A DNA stretch of 64,000 nucleotides from Lycorma delicatula (lineage: Eukaryota; Arthropoda; Insecta; Hemiptera; Fulgoridae): the NCBI RefSeq assembly GCF_047948215.1, contig NC_134455.1:320346147-320410146 (forward strand), in the 5' to 3' direction. Shown piece after piece: positions 36,882-50,206 of the stretch. The notes below the pieces were generated by a model. That model saw only the letters and a program-made list of their open reading frames with translations. It searched no databases and had not been told where the DNA came from. Position 1 is the first letter of the stretch. Each line of letters begins with the position of its first letter. Made by a program: the position numbers and the translations under genes.

Positions 36882-39800
36882 TTTTTCTTAAACTTGATAG
36901 AGACCACATAAAAATTGTTGACAGACAATGGTTTCTGAACCGCTCACCTTTACACTATACTATAAGTACAGTACACTGTACTCCAACTCCAACAATAAGT
37001 ATAACCTCTAACACAACCTCAAAACTACTACCTACTAAACATCATATGCTTATCAAACTGCTTATTTGATTTCATCAACCCGGACTCAAAAAGAAAATGA
37101 AATTAAACTTTATAGACAAAGAAAGCCATGGAGAATCTAAAAACATCATCTTCCTGAAAAGGACGTATACTTGCATACACCCTTTTTACATAGACCTCCT
37201 CAATTAAGTACACAAAAATAAATATAAAACAAAATATATAAATTCAACAACTTGAAATAATAATACAACCAAGCAGTACACTCTTGATGAATGTATGAAA
37301 TGCTAGATATAAATGTGAGTAGTACTTATACTGTCATGAATAAAACATTTTAAAAAATATCACTGTTCATTTTCATGCATACCCAATAAGACATACATGC
37401 TCACACACATACCAAAATTATGTGATCAGAATACTGTTAAAATAATAGCTCATTTAAATTATGAGTTATTGTTACTAATATCTCAAAAACAACTTGAGCA
37501 AAACAATCTCAAGTTATCTCAAAATAAGCAAGATTGCTACAAAACCCCACCATGAATCGGTTTTATAAAAACCTGAAAGTAAAAACATCACAACTGTACA
37601 ATTTATTCTTAATTATTTATGACTTAAAATTGTTCAATTTGAGTTCCAAACTCAAAGAAAGTTGTAATTCTATCAGTTTCAGAAAATATATTTTGTTTCT
37701 AACTTACAACACACAAGTAAGCTAGATTAATTTAGCTGCCTATGTACCCCATATCAATAAAGCTATGCCAAATATTTGGAGAATTGAAGAATACACTTAT
37801 ATCAGTGAATATACAATCAATAACCTCAATTATAAATAATTTCAATTAATTCTTATTTCACAAACAACCAAAGAAACCATCATTTCCCAATTCTACAGCA
37901 AAATCAATCTAGCTTGTTGCATACAAAATCTATAATAAACATAATTTAAAAAGAACTGGTCTCATTTGTACTTTTTGGACCAGTATAGATTCTTTAGAAA
38001 GTTTAAATATAAAAATAAAAAATGGTACAATTTTTAATGCAATTTCTTATATGAAAGATTACTAAAAAAACACCTTGAATTTGAATTTAATACAATGTAA
38101 AAGAAGTAAATGTAATAACCATTAGAATAAAGCAAATTCAACAGAAATATTCTCCTTAGGAACATAGCCTCCAACTTCCAAAAATGAACAATCCTAGTAA
38201 GACTTTCCCCGAACACACATTATTATTATTATTACCACCGCTCTCTTAATTATTAATCCATTTATTTCATGTTTTGGCAGTTTTATGGGATTTTTCTTCT
38301 ATTATGAAAAAGTTAGTTTTTCCACCCAACTTAAGTCCATATCAAATACACGCTCATGGCACTAATTAAAAGAGTAAAAAGGGTTCATATAGCATAAACG
38401 GTTATAGCGGTATGCGGTGCGATGATTTCTATAAATCACAAACGAGAGGGACGAAATATGGAATTATAGTAGGAGTTTATAACGGCAAAGCAATTCATTT
38501 AGAGTTTAAGCAACCGATGACTTCAGTGAATTTAGTATAATAAATGTTCAAAGTAATTTCAAAAACGTGAACCTTTATGACTTTATTTTATTTATTTATG
38601 ACTTTATGAACCTTTATTTTAGTCTAGATTTATATGCATGCGAACTGAGCTTGTACACCGCGACTTTGACCATAAAGCTTTTACTTTTATACATTTGCAA
38701 CTAGCCTTGAACTACATTTCATTCTTTATACGTAATTAACTACATTTTTTTCTGTTAATATAACTTGCAATATTCTTAACTGTTTCATTATGTTAAAAGC
38801 ATTTTATTTTAACAGTAGTTTAATTATTACAGTCATGTTAACGAGGACTAGAGAACGTATAAGAAACGTTTAATTAAGTGCTTCAACTTCAGTACAACTT
38901 AATAAAAAATTTTAATGAAAAAATACTGCACGTAATAATTGAATTCTGCAATAGCGCTAAGTGGTAATATTATCATTCGCATATTTCTACATAAGAAAAG
39001 TTTTAAACGTAATAACTTAAGTTTCGTTAATGCGTACAAATGGATTAACAAACTTTTACAAATTCTTACAGTCAGATCAAATAACGTTCATTTAAATGTT
39101 AAATATAACGGCAGAAAACTTGTATTTCAGATTACACCGTTCACTGTTGATTAATCTTAAAAAGATTGGTTTAACATTCATTCAATTTGATAAAAAATTC
39201 ATTTTTGATTACTGAATCTTTTCAAGCAAATATTATTGTATAATTAAAATTAGAGATAAAAACAATTATAAAGAAACAAGACAATGTTGCCACATAACAC
39301 AATCTACATCACTCATTTTTTATCCTCAACGACCGAAAAGTATTTTCGCCTGAGACTACACTCTTTTATATTTTTACGAACTTTTGTTAGATTCAATGTG
39401 GCTGTTTTATGATTTCTTATTCCCTAAGGGCGATTTTTTGCTATTTAAAATACGAAATTGTGCAATGGTCTTGAATAAGTTTTTCTATGAAGGTGGTAAC
39501 TAGACGCTTGCTAGTATTCTTTGGCGTACTACATACATAATCGAATTCTTATGTACAAACACTTTTGTTATCAATAGTTTTTACAATTACTTTTTTCTTG
39601 TAAAACAACACGACTTGTAAAGCATACCATTACAGAGAGATCTTCTCGTTAAGCATTTAACTGATTTTACTAGCAGAACACTTTTCTAGAACGAGAAAGT
39701 AAGTAGGTCATAAAAGTCAAATAAGTAAGTAGTCATAAAAAGGCAAATAATAATAACAGAAATAAATAAAAATTAAAATCAATCAGTATATTACTAATAA

Positions 39801-40740
39801 ATTACTTGATATTATGCATTAAAATATAACTCGATGGCGGTACGTTCCATGTTCTGTTATTAGCATAAACATCCTGTTAAAAACGCGGTTTGAATGAATA
39901 TTGTTTATTGTGGTATCTGTTTGATGGTTATAAATAGTTTTCAACACGACTCGGCAACAAAAACTTCCACCAACTAACAATGATATTTTAATTACTACGC
40001 AACACTTCATTAACGTATGACAACGAAATAAACTAAACAGTAGCAACTCTAGTTTCTTTGTACAATGGGTTTATCCAAAACTGTAAATAACAATTCAACC
40101 TGCTCTATCAGTCTACAAGCCGCACAACAATTTTTCCATTACCGAATAATCGACTTTCATCCATACCTTTTATGGAGTCTTCTAAAAAGAGAATACTAGA
40201 TTGAAGATGTAAAATCAAGCGGTTACGTATCCACATCAACAGGTTGAAGCAAAATATTTTGATTAAAATAACTGCGTACTGCTTACGAATTGCTATTTTA
40301 TTTTTTTTATTTATTCAAAAAATATGAATTTTTTCAACCTATGCAATTCATGCAAGTAATATTATTTAAAAACGGCAGTACGACTGTCATAAACATTCAC
40401 CTATTACTCATGTGTTTTTTACGCTGAGATTCATACATTGTTTTGTTTGTGATGCAACTGCTTGTTTTCATATTTCTCACAGCATTTGGTGTAACACTAG
40501 AAAACAGAAATTGTGGGACATCATACGGCAATTCTTTCTAAGGAGAGGCTCCGCACCTAACGTTTTTCCTCCCCACTTACTTTCTATAAATACTGCATAG
40601 AATTCAATTTCATTATTGCTTAATAAAGTTCTGGAAATTACTTGATTCCAGGGTTTCCTATTTATTGTCAAACTGTTAACGAATAAGTGAGGTATAATAC
40701 TCGTAGAATTTATTGAACAAATAAACAGAAAAATTAATTG
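36882..40740. other. Intron 1 of the ORP gene, no recognisable genes
   Basis: AT-rich. Contains an (ATT)n run at 38218-38234 and a moderately CpG-richer stretch near 38390-38520 (GTTATAGCGGTATGCGGTGC) of unknown nature. No credible coding sequence. Confidence 0.45.
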
Positions 40741-40822
40741 TTTAAATATTCCATCAAACTTTCAATTGTGTTCACACACAAATCTAGCAATAGCGAAGCA
40801 TTGCCGGGTCAGTTAGTAGTAA
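40741..40822 (-). repeat. Edge of a dispersed repeat sharing CTAGCAATAGCGAAGCATTG
   Basis: The sequence AATCTAGCAATAGCGAAGCA followed by TTGCCGGGTCAG is the reverse complement of the start of the repeat at 50207 (GACCCAGCAATGCTTCACTA). Many insect dispersed repeats carry this terminus. How far it extends leftward is unclear. Confidence 0.65.
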
Positions 40823-40984
40823 TAAAAACTATATTTACCACTAAACTACAATTACTATTATTGCTTTTAAGTATTCAACTTAAAAGAGTCCCCATTTCTT
40901 ACTTTAGTCTATAAATAACAGTTTATTGTCAACCCCTTATATAATAATTTACAAAAGGTATTGAAAATCATGTCCATCCACTTC

Positions 40985-42081
40985 TGTCTACATTTGACAA
41001 AGTTCCTGGCTACTCTTTTTAACTGTATATTTCCTGTATGGTATTGGTAATGTTTGTCTTCAATTCCAGCAGGGTGTGTGAATTGCTCTTATAAACAAGT
41101 TCTTTGAAGTAATCCAACAGAAAGAAGTCTGAACTAGTCAGATCAGGGGATCTGGATGACCAAAATTCTTTAGAAATGATTCTGCCAAAGAAAAAATCCT
41201 GTAGTATCTCCATAGTAGAACAAGCTGTTTGGCATGTGGTGCTATCCTTTAAAACCAGCAGTCATGCTGGTTGTAAAGGATAACACCACTTGCAGTAAGG
41301 TTTTGAACTTTTGGAAAATTTCTTAATAGATGACATCTATTTTTTTTTCTTCAAAAACAATGGTCTGAGGAGATTCAAAAAAAATGTGCGGCTTTTCAGT
41401 AACCTAGCTGCAGTTGTTATTAACATACCAACCAAAGTGAAAACACGCTTCAGCTGTGAAAAAAATTTCATCTAAAATGTTAATGTTGCCTCTAGTGAAG
41501 TTCTTGAACCGCTGACATTAGTGAACCCTTTTAGCATAATCAGCATTAGTTAGCTCATGGAAAACCTGCATTTGATATGGATATCATTTCAGCATTCCCT
41601 CACTGTAGTGTAGGCTGAACCTAGTGAAATGTTCTTTTACTGACAGTCTCTCTTATGAAGAGATCTTACAACTGCCACTTTAATGTGTTGTATGACCTGC
41701 GTCATTAAAATTTACCTATGTTCAGCACATTTCTATCTAACCCTGAACCTGTTTAACACAATTTTTTAACTTCCTAATAACACTTTTAACTGGTGTTTCC
41801 TTTTTAAATTTCCAATGAAATTTCATCTGTAAATAAGTTTCCATCATGAATACATGTTCTTCAACCATTAACTGTGTTTTAACAAACATGTGATTATGCA
41901 AATTTTGTTCAAAAGCCAATGCTTGACATACACTGGCAATACACAAATTTGCAAGCCATAAATAGTCCCCCTCACTTCAGCTCCAGTCACACCAACATCT
42001 TCCACATTATTTTACCTACCTCACACCAATATATAGTATAAACTACTGAATGGTGGGATCTCTTCTATGTTGAACACCCTG
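40985..42081 (-). mobile_element. DUF4817/DDE transposon relic, second copy
   Basis: On the minus strand the right terminus reads CAGGGTGTTCAACATAGAAG, next to TA at 42082-42083. A weak DUF4817-like N-terminal region follows (EEHVFMMETYLQ, then FHWKFKKETPVKSVIRKL; near 41890-41760). The C-terminal DDE end is clear: WSSRSPDLTSSDFFLLDYF (near 41165-41105), then KELVYKSNSHTLLELKTNI. The motif SNSH(T/N)-x-x-ELK is shared with the 3531-4483 copy, so they belong to one family. The left terminal repeat could not be paired. Frames are broken. Confidence 0.75.
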
Positions 42082-42610
42082 TACTATAACTACTACTATT
42101 TACATTTTTTTTTTAATTTATTTTAAAATTAATAACAAAAACTTGAGCCTTGAACATAATCTTGAAGGAGGAAACCTTGATGAGCCTTTTCATGGAATAA
42201 TTTAAACTCATCAACAGATTACACAAAAACAATATTTTTTAGGGCACCATATTATTGAGAAATAGGGGCCTAATGAGTAATTTGAAGTAATTTTACAACA
42301 CTGGATATTCACATTAAGCAATATTTAACATGCTACACACACAGTAATAAAAGAATATTTTTTTGTTAGCATGTTACCACTAAAACATAGAATTAATTGA
42401 GAATACTAGAATCAATGGAAGCTATACTAAATTCCAATATAAAATTTGAGAAAAAATTTCCTCTCCATTACAGTTTTAAGAAACAATGAAAAGGGCCATT
42501 TAATATGACACAATGAACTACATATTACTTTTTCAGCTTGATATCAAGCATGTTTTAGTTGCATAATAAGATCAGAAAAAGATATCTATTAACTCTGTTA
42601 ATGGATACTG

Positions 42611-42940
42611 TATTCATTCTAAGGTTTAAATCCTAGTGAAGTCAGTTGCTTTTATACAGATTTGAAAACTACATCATGAATACCAGTATTCTTTAGCGTA
42701 TTCATTCTAAGGTTTAAATCCTAGTGAAGTCAGTTGCTTTTTTACAGATTTGAAAACTACATCATGGATACCAGTATTCTTTAGCGGTTGGGTTTCAATT
42801 AACCAGACATCTCAGGAATGGTCGACCTGAGACTGTACAAGACCCACACTTCATTTACATATCACCCTCATTGTATCTTCTGAAGTAATACCTTACGGTG
42901 GTTCCGGAGGCCAAACAGAAAAAGTGAATACATTAAAAGA
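42611..42940 (+). mobile_element. SINE copy 2 with internal 88-bp tandem duplication
   Basis: Same family as 35469-35730, opposite orientation. A segment starting TATTCATTCTAAGGTTTAAA is present twice (42611-42698 and 42699-42786) with only about three differences. It includes AGGTTTAAATCCTAG, a good B-box-like sequence. The body continues once: ATGGTCGACCTGAGACTGTA, TCTGAAGTAATACCTTACGG, and the tail TTCCGGAGGCCAAACAGAAA. The tRNA-like 5' end (A box) is not visible, so the copy is 5' truncated. Confidence 0.85.
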
Positions 42941-45003
42941 TACTGAACTCAGCTATGTAATATGCAGGAAAATTTACTTCCTACCACCTACTTTCCTACC
43001 ATCCTAACACTTATCAGTTGGTCTCTGTAACCAATTAACTGTACCACACAACTAATTTACTTGCTATAAATTTAGTTAAGGCTATGTTTTTGAATTGTTG
43101 AATATTTGTTTCATAACTATGCATGATTTTCCAGAGCAAAGAGTTTCATGCTCTAAAAAAATAACTATTGGTGTGGGGAAACAGATGTTCTTAACTGCAT
43201 TATTTTTACCTCAATACACATAAGTCAGAAGAGCAATTATTTATATTTTATTTTAACATTAATAATTCAGTTCAATAACTCGTGAAGTAGTTCAACACTG
43301 CAATATATGCATAGAGTTTCTGCATTTTTATACACAAATTAATATCCCATAGTTACAGTACTAGTCTTTCAACACATTTTGGCGTTACTTGTTACAATGT
43401 ATCTCATAAGCTAAACTGGAATGAGTAAACTTAAAATCAGTATACAAATTTTTCATATCAGTTCAGTCATTTTTGGTATTATCCTAAATCAACAAGCAAG
43501 CAAACTCTCTAGTTTTTTTACAATAGATATATCTGTACGTTTACTTCGCACACAAATGCTCACTATTATTTTCTGTATTTTTGGATCCTCACAAGAGGCT
43601 TAATTATGAAACTTTTTATATTACAAGAAAATAATTAGAAGTAGCTAGTGTTTAGAATAATCCATTTAATCGCTTTGAATCTTTTTTTTTTTTATGTAAC
43701 TGATACCACAAATTGAAATTAACGCATTAAGAAGTGGAAATTAGGACAAAGATGTCAGTTTTTTCAAGTGAAGGTATCCCACATGTTCAATCTTAGGCCC
43801 TGTTTTACTAATATAAATTAATAAACTGGGATGAAGTTTAACACAAAGTAGTGCTACCACAATGTACATTATGCATTAACCATCTGTTCAAAAGTTTACA
43901 TCCACTCACTACAAACTACCAGATCAATTTACATTATGCCCATAAACATCTAAGTAGAAACAAATTAATATTACATAATAAAAAACGTTATATTGAATTT
44001 CAGAATTAACAGGATATAATAAATAAGAATACAAATCAATTTGTATGTAAATTTCTAATCAAGCTGTAAATTTTTAGGGGTTACCATTGACAATTATTTA
44101 TCATAGCAATTGATGTAAATTCTAAAGATGAACAGCTATGTTAATAAATGAAATAAATATAGCAGTTTAACAGTCAGTCTCATTTCGTCACGTAATAGTT
44201 ACGGGCATATTTTGAAGGAACCTTATCTATACTTATCTTTAAAGAATTTTTTAAAATTCAAATAAGTAGCATTAGATCTATGTTACCAGATATAAAATCC
44301 ATAGTAAGAAATAATTATGTAATTAGGTTTTGTAGCATTGGGTTTACTGACAATTCTGCCGCTTTTTTATTTAATGATACCATTTATTTTTATTATTATT
44401 TTTTAAAGATAAAAGTAAGTTAATTTTTTTTTAAATACATTTTCTTATTAAAAAAATTAAAATTCTGACAAACAAAACAAAAAATAAGAACTAATAATAT
44501 AAGGGGAAAGCAGACAGAATAAACAAAATATTTACTAAATAAAATAAATAATTTTAACATACCTATTGTTACCTGTTAACTAGCTTATGACAAATGACAA
44601 ACAAACAAAGCAGCCAAGTAATTGCCCCACTCTTTAAACCTTGGACAATTAATTACAATAATAAATTTTGGTTCATTTTGACAGAACCTTAATTAGACAA
44701 GAACAATATTTTTTAACAACAAAAATGAAAACATATTACACCATAGCCTAGAGAGGAGTTAAAACATTTTTAACTTATAATTTATTTTATTCAAGCAATA
44801 ATTCATTTCAGGGTAAGCTATACAATAATAAGATATTAAATTCGGTTAAGTGGTAGTATATCTTGTTGGTAGTTAAACTGCAGAATAAATTTTAATTCAC
44901 TTTTATTATGAAAAACATCTTTGTACAATTTACTTTGTACTAATTGTTGTCAAATTATTGTTCTTTTATGAATAATTCAATGTGTTTATATATTGTAGCT
45001 TGT
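42941..45003. other. Intron 1, no recognisable genes
   Basis: AT-rich. The small open frame at 43421-43603 has no recognisable similarity. Confidence 0.5.
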
Positions 45004-45125
45004 TCTTGGATGGTGCCACTGAAACACTATATTGAAATAAGAAAATAAATAAAATATAATCTAACCAAACTTATATTTATTATTTTCTTATTTCAGTATA
45101 GTGTTTCAGTGGCGCCAACTAAGAA
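45004..45125. repeat. Perfect-looking foldback, about 48-bp arms
   Basis: GGTGCCACTGAAACACTATA (from 45012) through AAATAAAATATAA is mirrored by TTATATTTATTATTTTCTTA ... TATAGTGTTTCAGTGGCGCC (45071-45116). There are only a few mismatches and a loop of about 11-15 nt. Weaker pairing extends to TTCTT/AAGAA on the outside. No coding sequence. Confidence 0.85.
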
Positions 45126-45305
45126 GTAACTACGGTGGGAGATCACCTACTACATTAATGCAGATTACTTTACAACTAAGAAAAATTATGGAATACACAC
45201 GAGTATTAAAATCATACTAAAATATTTGATACAATGTTAAAATAAAAGTGTAATTGTGAACACATAATTCAATAACTAGGATTAATCTTCAACAACATTC
45301 TGTAT

Positions 45306-45395
45306 TAATGAATGTTTTAGTTATATAACAATAATAATAATAATAAATGTACTTTAATTATTACTATTTTAGAACTAAAACATTCATTCATAATT
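45306..45395. repeat. Small inverted repeat with (ATA)n core
   Basis: AATGAATGTTTTAGTT near 45307 pairs with AACTAAAACATTCATT near 45375, enclosing an (AAT)n run. A partly duplicated block (AAATGT(A/G)CTTTAATTA) follows at 45343 and 45417. Confidence 0.65.
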
Positions 45396-45599
45396 GAATG
45401 TTTATAAATTATTCATAAATGTGCTTTAATTACTACATACATAAAAACATTAAAATTTGGCAAAAAAGTTTTTTATATACATACTCATGTAGTAAACGCA
45501 ACATAACATTTTAAATTTGCAACTAAAATAGAAAAAAAATTGAAAAACTTCTCTCATTATTAGTTTTTAACAACCATTAAAATTATTTTTTTTTAAATC

Positions 45600-46160
45600 T
45601 GATGTGGACAACACATGACCTCCTTGTATGCCTATTACACATTTATACATTTTTTTAACATGAAAAGTACATAAAATTTTATTTCATTAAAAACTTGTGA
45701 TTTTTTTTGTTATTATTATTGAATTATTATTCATTCTAATTTTGTTTTTTATAATGAGAGGTTAATAATTATTAATAAATTAATATATTTAAATTAAAAA
45801 AAAAAGCAGAGATAAAGTCTGATTCGAATCGATGTGCCTTCCCTTGTAAGATCCAAATATTTCATTAATTAAACTTTTATGTGGCTAATACTTTGGAACC
45901 AATGAAAATAAGTACCACTTATGATACATCGTTGAAAAGCTTTAGTTTGAATCAAACTTTACTCCTTTTTTTAACTTTTTTTTTTTAATTTAAATAAATT
46001 GATTTATTAATAATTATTAACCCCTGATTTTAAAAGACATTTTTAGAATAATAAAACAATTAAAAAAATCATAAGTTATTAGCAAAATAAAATTTTATGT
46101 ACTTTTAAAAATGTGTATATGTAATTTAATAGGCATATAGGTATATGTAACAGATTTAGT
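45600..46160. repeat. Foldback element, about 200-bp arms around a unique core
   Basis: The arms are 45627-45838 and 45946-46140 in inverted orientation, roughly 75% identical by eye. The best block is GGTTAATAATTATTAATAAA(T) followed by a TTTAAATTAAAAAAAAAA tract. Both arms also share AAAAGTACATAAAATTTTAT. The core (45839-45945) carries CTTGTAAGATCCAAATATTT, GGAACCAATGAAAATAAGTA and GATACATCGTTGAAAAGC. The inner end of the core overlaps, reversed, the end of the repeat at 58990-59345. No coding sequence. Confidence 0.7.
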
Positions 46161-46574
46161 GAAACATATGATTAATTTAATAATATTAACTGAAAATTAT
46201 AATTTAGAATCGTATTAATTTTGGATTTTCTAGTTTAATTTCCTTTCAATTTTATTTAATTATTCTGGAATTTATGTTTTTATTTTATTTACATAAACGT
46301 AAACTACTGAGCGACTGAAAAATAGGCCCTTACAAGAACAACATATACACTAAGGCCCGATCTTTAATAAATTGAACAAAATTCTTATCCTTTAATTCAT
46401 TAATCCTCTGATATTGTCAGAAGATATTCTCCCTAAGTCAGAATTGATCATTTCATTTATTTGTTTTTTGTTGCTAATCATTTAATCACTCTTTGCTTTG
46501 ATATAATTCTTCTGATCTTAATTTGTGTACATGTTCTCTAGTTTTCAAATTTTCTCTCCATATCCATCCTCTCT

Positions 46575-46698
46575 TACTCTTTTTATTCTTTCTTTGGTGT
46601 TAGCATCTTCTTCCTCTTTATATTTATCATCTTTCTTAATCTTTTTATTCTTCCCTTGTTTATAACATTTTCTTCCCCTTCATAATCATCTTATTATC
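46575..46698. repeat. Degenerate 62-bp tandem repeat, pyrimidine-rich
   Basis: Two units start TACTCTTTTTATTCTT (46575) and TAATCTTTTTATTCTT (46637). Each continues with a C/T-rich stretch and TTATCATCTT or ATCATCTTATT. The opposite strand translates to Lys/Glu-rich sequence, but nothing supports a gene. Confidence 0.55.
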
Positions 46699-47009
46699 GT
46701 TTTTTGAGATATATTTCTTCATGTTATCTTTCTTTTTCCTGTATGATTGCTTCTTTTTCATTTTTGATTATTCACCAAATAATCTAATAATAAAAACTGA
46801 ATATTTTACACTGTAAGGTCAAAATTAGCATTTGTAACCAATATACAGGAGTTCACTAAACGGAATAGTTTAATTATTATTAACTTTTATTTAAATAACA
46901 CACCAGAAATCTGAAACTTTTGCTACTTTTGAAACTTTTTGTTTTCAGCAATCACAAAGATATGAATAATGCTGATCTAGTAATATGAGTAATAAAGGGA
47001 CTTTTACTG

Positions 47010-47560
47010 TATCCTAATATTTCACCAATTGTGTAACTGTCTGCCTTATTAAAGAATTGGAGGATAGTAACTCACTTTCAAATGAAATAAGTTTAAATGA
47101 AGTGCAGCAAAAAATGTGTATATGTAATTTAATAGGTGTACAAGGGAGTAAAATGTGGTATCCAAACCAGATTTTTTTTTTCATGTTTGTCCACAAATCT
47201 TGTATCCTTAATTTAGCATACTTCCTGACACTGCCAATTAATGAAATTTTGCACAGTTACTAAGGTCGGGTGACAATACAATATTCCACCATTATTTTTG
47301 CAAACATCCCTCTGTAACAATGTAAATTAAGGGTGCAGGTGTAAAAAAATGACAAAATCTGCAAATCAGTGGGGTTTTTGAGGTCACAGATGACAAATAC
47401 AATAGCTGTTTGACAAAAACTTTGTACGGGAATTTTTGTGGTATCAAATTCAACATTTCATTATCACGTACACAGATGATTTTTGGTGGACAGTATGTCG
47501 AGACACAGCTCCTTAATTATGTAAATGAAATAAAAGCTTCACTATTTCGTTACTTTGTAC
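47010..47560. repeat. Dispersed repeat fragment sharing a terminus with the 45.6-kb foldback
   Basis: AAAATGTGTATATGTAATTT followed by AATAGG at 47113 is identical to 46111-46135. From there it runs on through GGGAGTAAAATGTGGTATCC, similar to the inverse of the left outer edge of the foldback (GGATGTGGACAACACATGAC-like, near 45600-45620). The remainder, for example TTCCTGACACTGCCAATTAA, has a repeat-like feel but no second copy in the window. Confidence 0.5.
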
Positions 47561-50206
47561 AGTAAATGTTTGATTGAATATTTGTTTGATATTTTATAAA
47601 TATATTAGAAACTTCAATATATGATGTTATCTTTTGAAATCCACATTAACCTACTAATTAAACTCATGCAATGTATGATAATAAGCTGATTAAAGTATGA
47701 ATAAGAAGTATAAAGCAAGTTTGTAAAAATTTTTGTAATATTTTACAACCATTTCTTTGTTATTGTTTAACATACTGATTCCTTATTATTGTGAGACAAG
47801 CTGGTGTTATCTGTGCCAACAGATAATAGCTGATAATTTTTTTGTGGTTCCTTATTTTCCTTTCTAAAAGGAAAAGTTTCTGAGGATTTTTCCAATTTAA
47901 ATTTTTATAAAAAGGATAGTAAAACATAATTTACCTAACCAAGTTCATCCAAATCTGCAGAATAAAAACAGCATGGCATAATTATATAAATTCATCTTAA
48001 TTTTAATTTTTTCTTATTTCATGAAAAATTAATTTTCAAAAGCTACAATTTAACAAGTACTATTAACACAAAAAAGTAAGAAATTTTTTTATAAATTTAA
48101 AGTTAAGTAATTTTAGCATTATAATGCATCACAACAGGCTAAAGCCAAACACTACTGTTTAACAACAATCTTGTCATTTCTGAAACACTACCCACCACTT
48201 TCATTTTGCTCTAATCACATATGTCCAGCATACCTACATCATTGTCTTCATCTACTATGACATTGTACCTGGTAGCTTCTTCACCATTAAGAAGCAGCTG
48301 CTTCCTCAGTAGGAGTTTGGGAGGAAGTTTTTATTTTTACAAAACTTAATGATAAAAATTAATTATTTCAACTAAGTAAAATTAATATTCAACTCGCAGC
48401 AAATATTCTTAACTAGATCTGAACCTTGATCCCCGTCATCATAAAACAACTGTCAGAACAGTAGTCAATGTTGAAATTAACCCCCTTAGCTAGAATTACA
48501 AGTTTTTTGTTTATTTTAACATACATTATAAAATTGCTTTAAACATTTTATTTGCAAAACTTTAAAGCTTCATAACAGACTGTAGACTTAATTAAATTTT
48601 AACTAGTTTAACTGCAGGTAAAACCATTCCTGTCACAGTCCCATTATATATGTTCCTACAACTAAAATACACCAGTATTAAAAGCAATCAAATCTGGTTA
48701 AAATTTTAGCAATATCTTTTAATTAGATCTGAAATAGGGTTCTGATGCATCAAATAACTGATACCTAACAAATGATTTGTTTATGTATTAAGGATATATT
48801 CTTTGCCTGTGGACTATGATTTAACAGGTACCTACTTCTCCCTAATTTTTCTCTATTACTATTTTATTATTAAATTTCTTAACTGCATATATTTTTTTTT
48901 TAATAACTGTAGAATAAAACTGACATTTCAAATAGTGTCTAAGTTTTATAACAGGTAAAGACATCTCTCCTTTGTTTATAATCAAAAGTAGATCTAGGGA
49001 TGGTCAAAATACATAAATTAAAAATTCCTAAAATTTCTGCATAAAAATACATTTCCATTTCTCATAGAAATTAAGCAAACAAGAAGGAAACTAATCTTTG
49101 CTTTAATGATACACAATGCTGGAAAGAATATTGGTGGTAATTTACTGAATATTATTTGAATGAAACCCACCTTATGTGGGAGTAAATTCATGAAAAAATT
49201 CTGTATGACATTGCTACCTACAATAAAATAATTTATTTTCCATATGCTAAAGCTGTTTTGTTAAAAATGAAAATCTGTTTCATATCTTCTTTAACAGTGA
49301 ATGGAACTCCTTTCCCTACAAATAATACATAGTTTTGGTAAATATATGATTAAGTAAAAATTACAGACTCACCTAAACACAGCAACAATACTGCTAGTAA
49401 ATAATTATTATTTTATCACTATTAATTTTTTTTAATAACATGTTTACACATAATACTCTTTTGGGTTTAGACAAACTATTCCATTCTGTACTGATAAAAA
49501 AATCATCCTTTCTCATTATCCACATCTTTCCTTTTCTTTGACCCTGTTCTCCCCACTATCAGTTTTGGGATACAGATCTGACCCTGTTAGACTTACATGC
49601 TGAGCGCAAAGACCTTAAAAATCACTGTGTTCTTGGTATCTGGTATAAGGAATTTTCTACAAAAAAAATACCATCTGCCAATATTATATTATATTTTGTA
49701 TCATATTTTCCATATGATACTTAGAGAGTGAAAGAATTTGATATAATTAGATTATGATTTTTAAGAAAATAATGACACTTTAAACTTCATTTCATTCTGA
49801 GGAAGAAAAAAATGGAATGGTTTTCAATATTATCCTGATTTGCAGTCAACATCAGTAGGCTGTCCACAGTACTCCACGGGATAACTAAAATGTTTTGAAA
49901 ATTATAAAATAATTCAGTTTGATCCTACCAATTGTATAAAACAGAGATCTTTTTCTCAAAAATTATTGATCGTGAAGTTCTGACTAATAAGTAGTTTTTA
50001 TCTTTCATACAACACTACTTTTTGTAACATTACACTTTGTAAAAAAGAAACATGCATTGTACATGTAATCACTTTTTTTTCATATGTTAAGTTTTAGTAA
50101 TAAAATCATTTTTCTTGAACTTTTGTTTTTTATCAGGGTATTTTACATCAGTTTTCTAAGAATTAAATTTTCTACAGGGATGGTAAATTTTTCATATTTA
50201 TTAGTC
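47561..50206. other. Intron 1, no recognisable genes
   Basis: AT-rich sequence. One slightly GC-richer patch at 48211-48330 is discussed under findings. Nothing else is supported. Confidence 0.5.
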
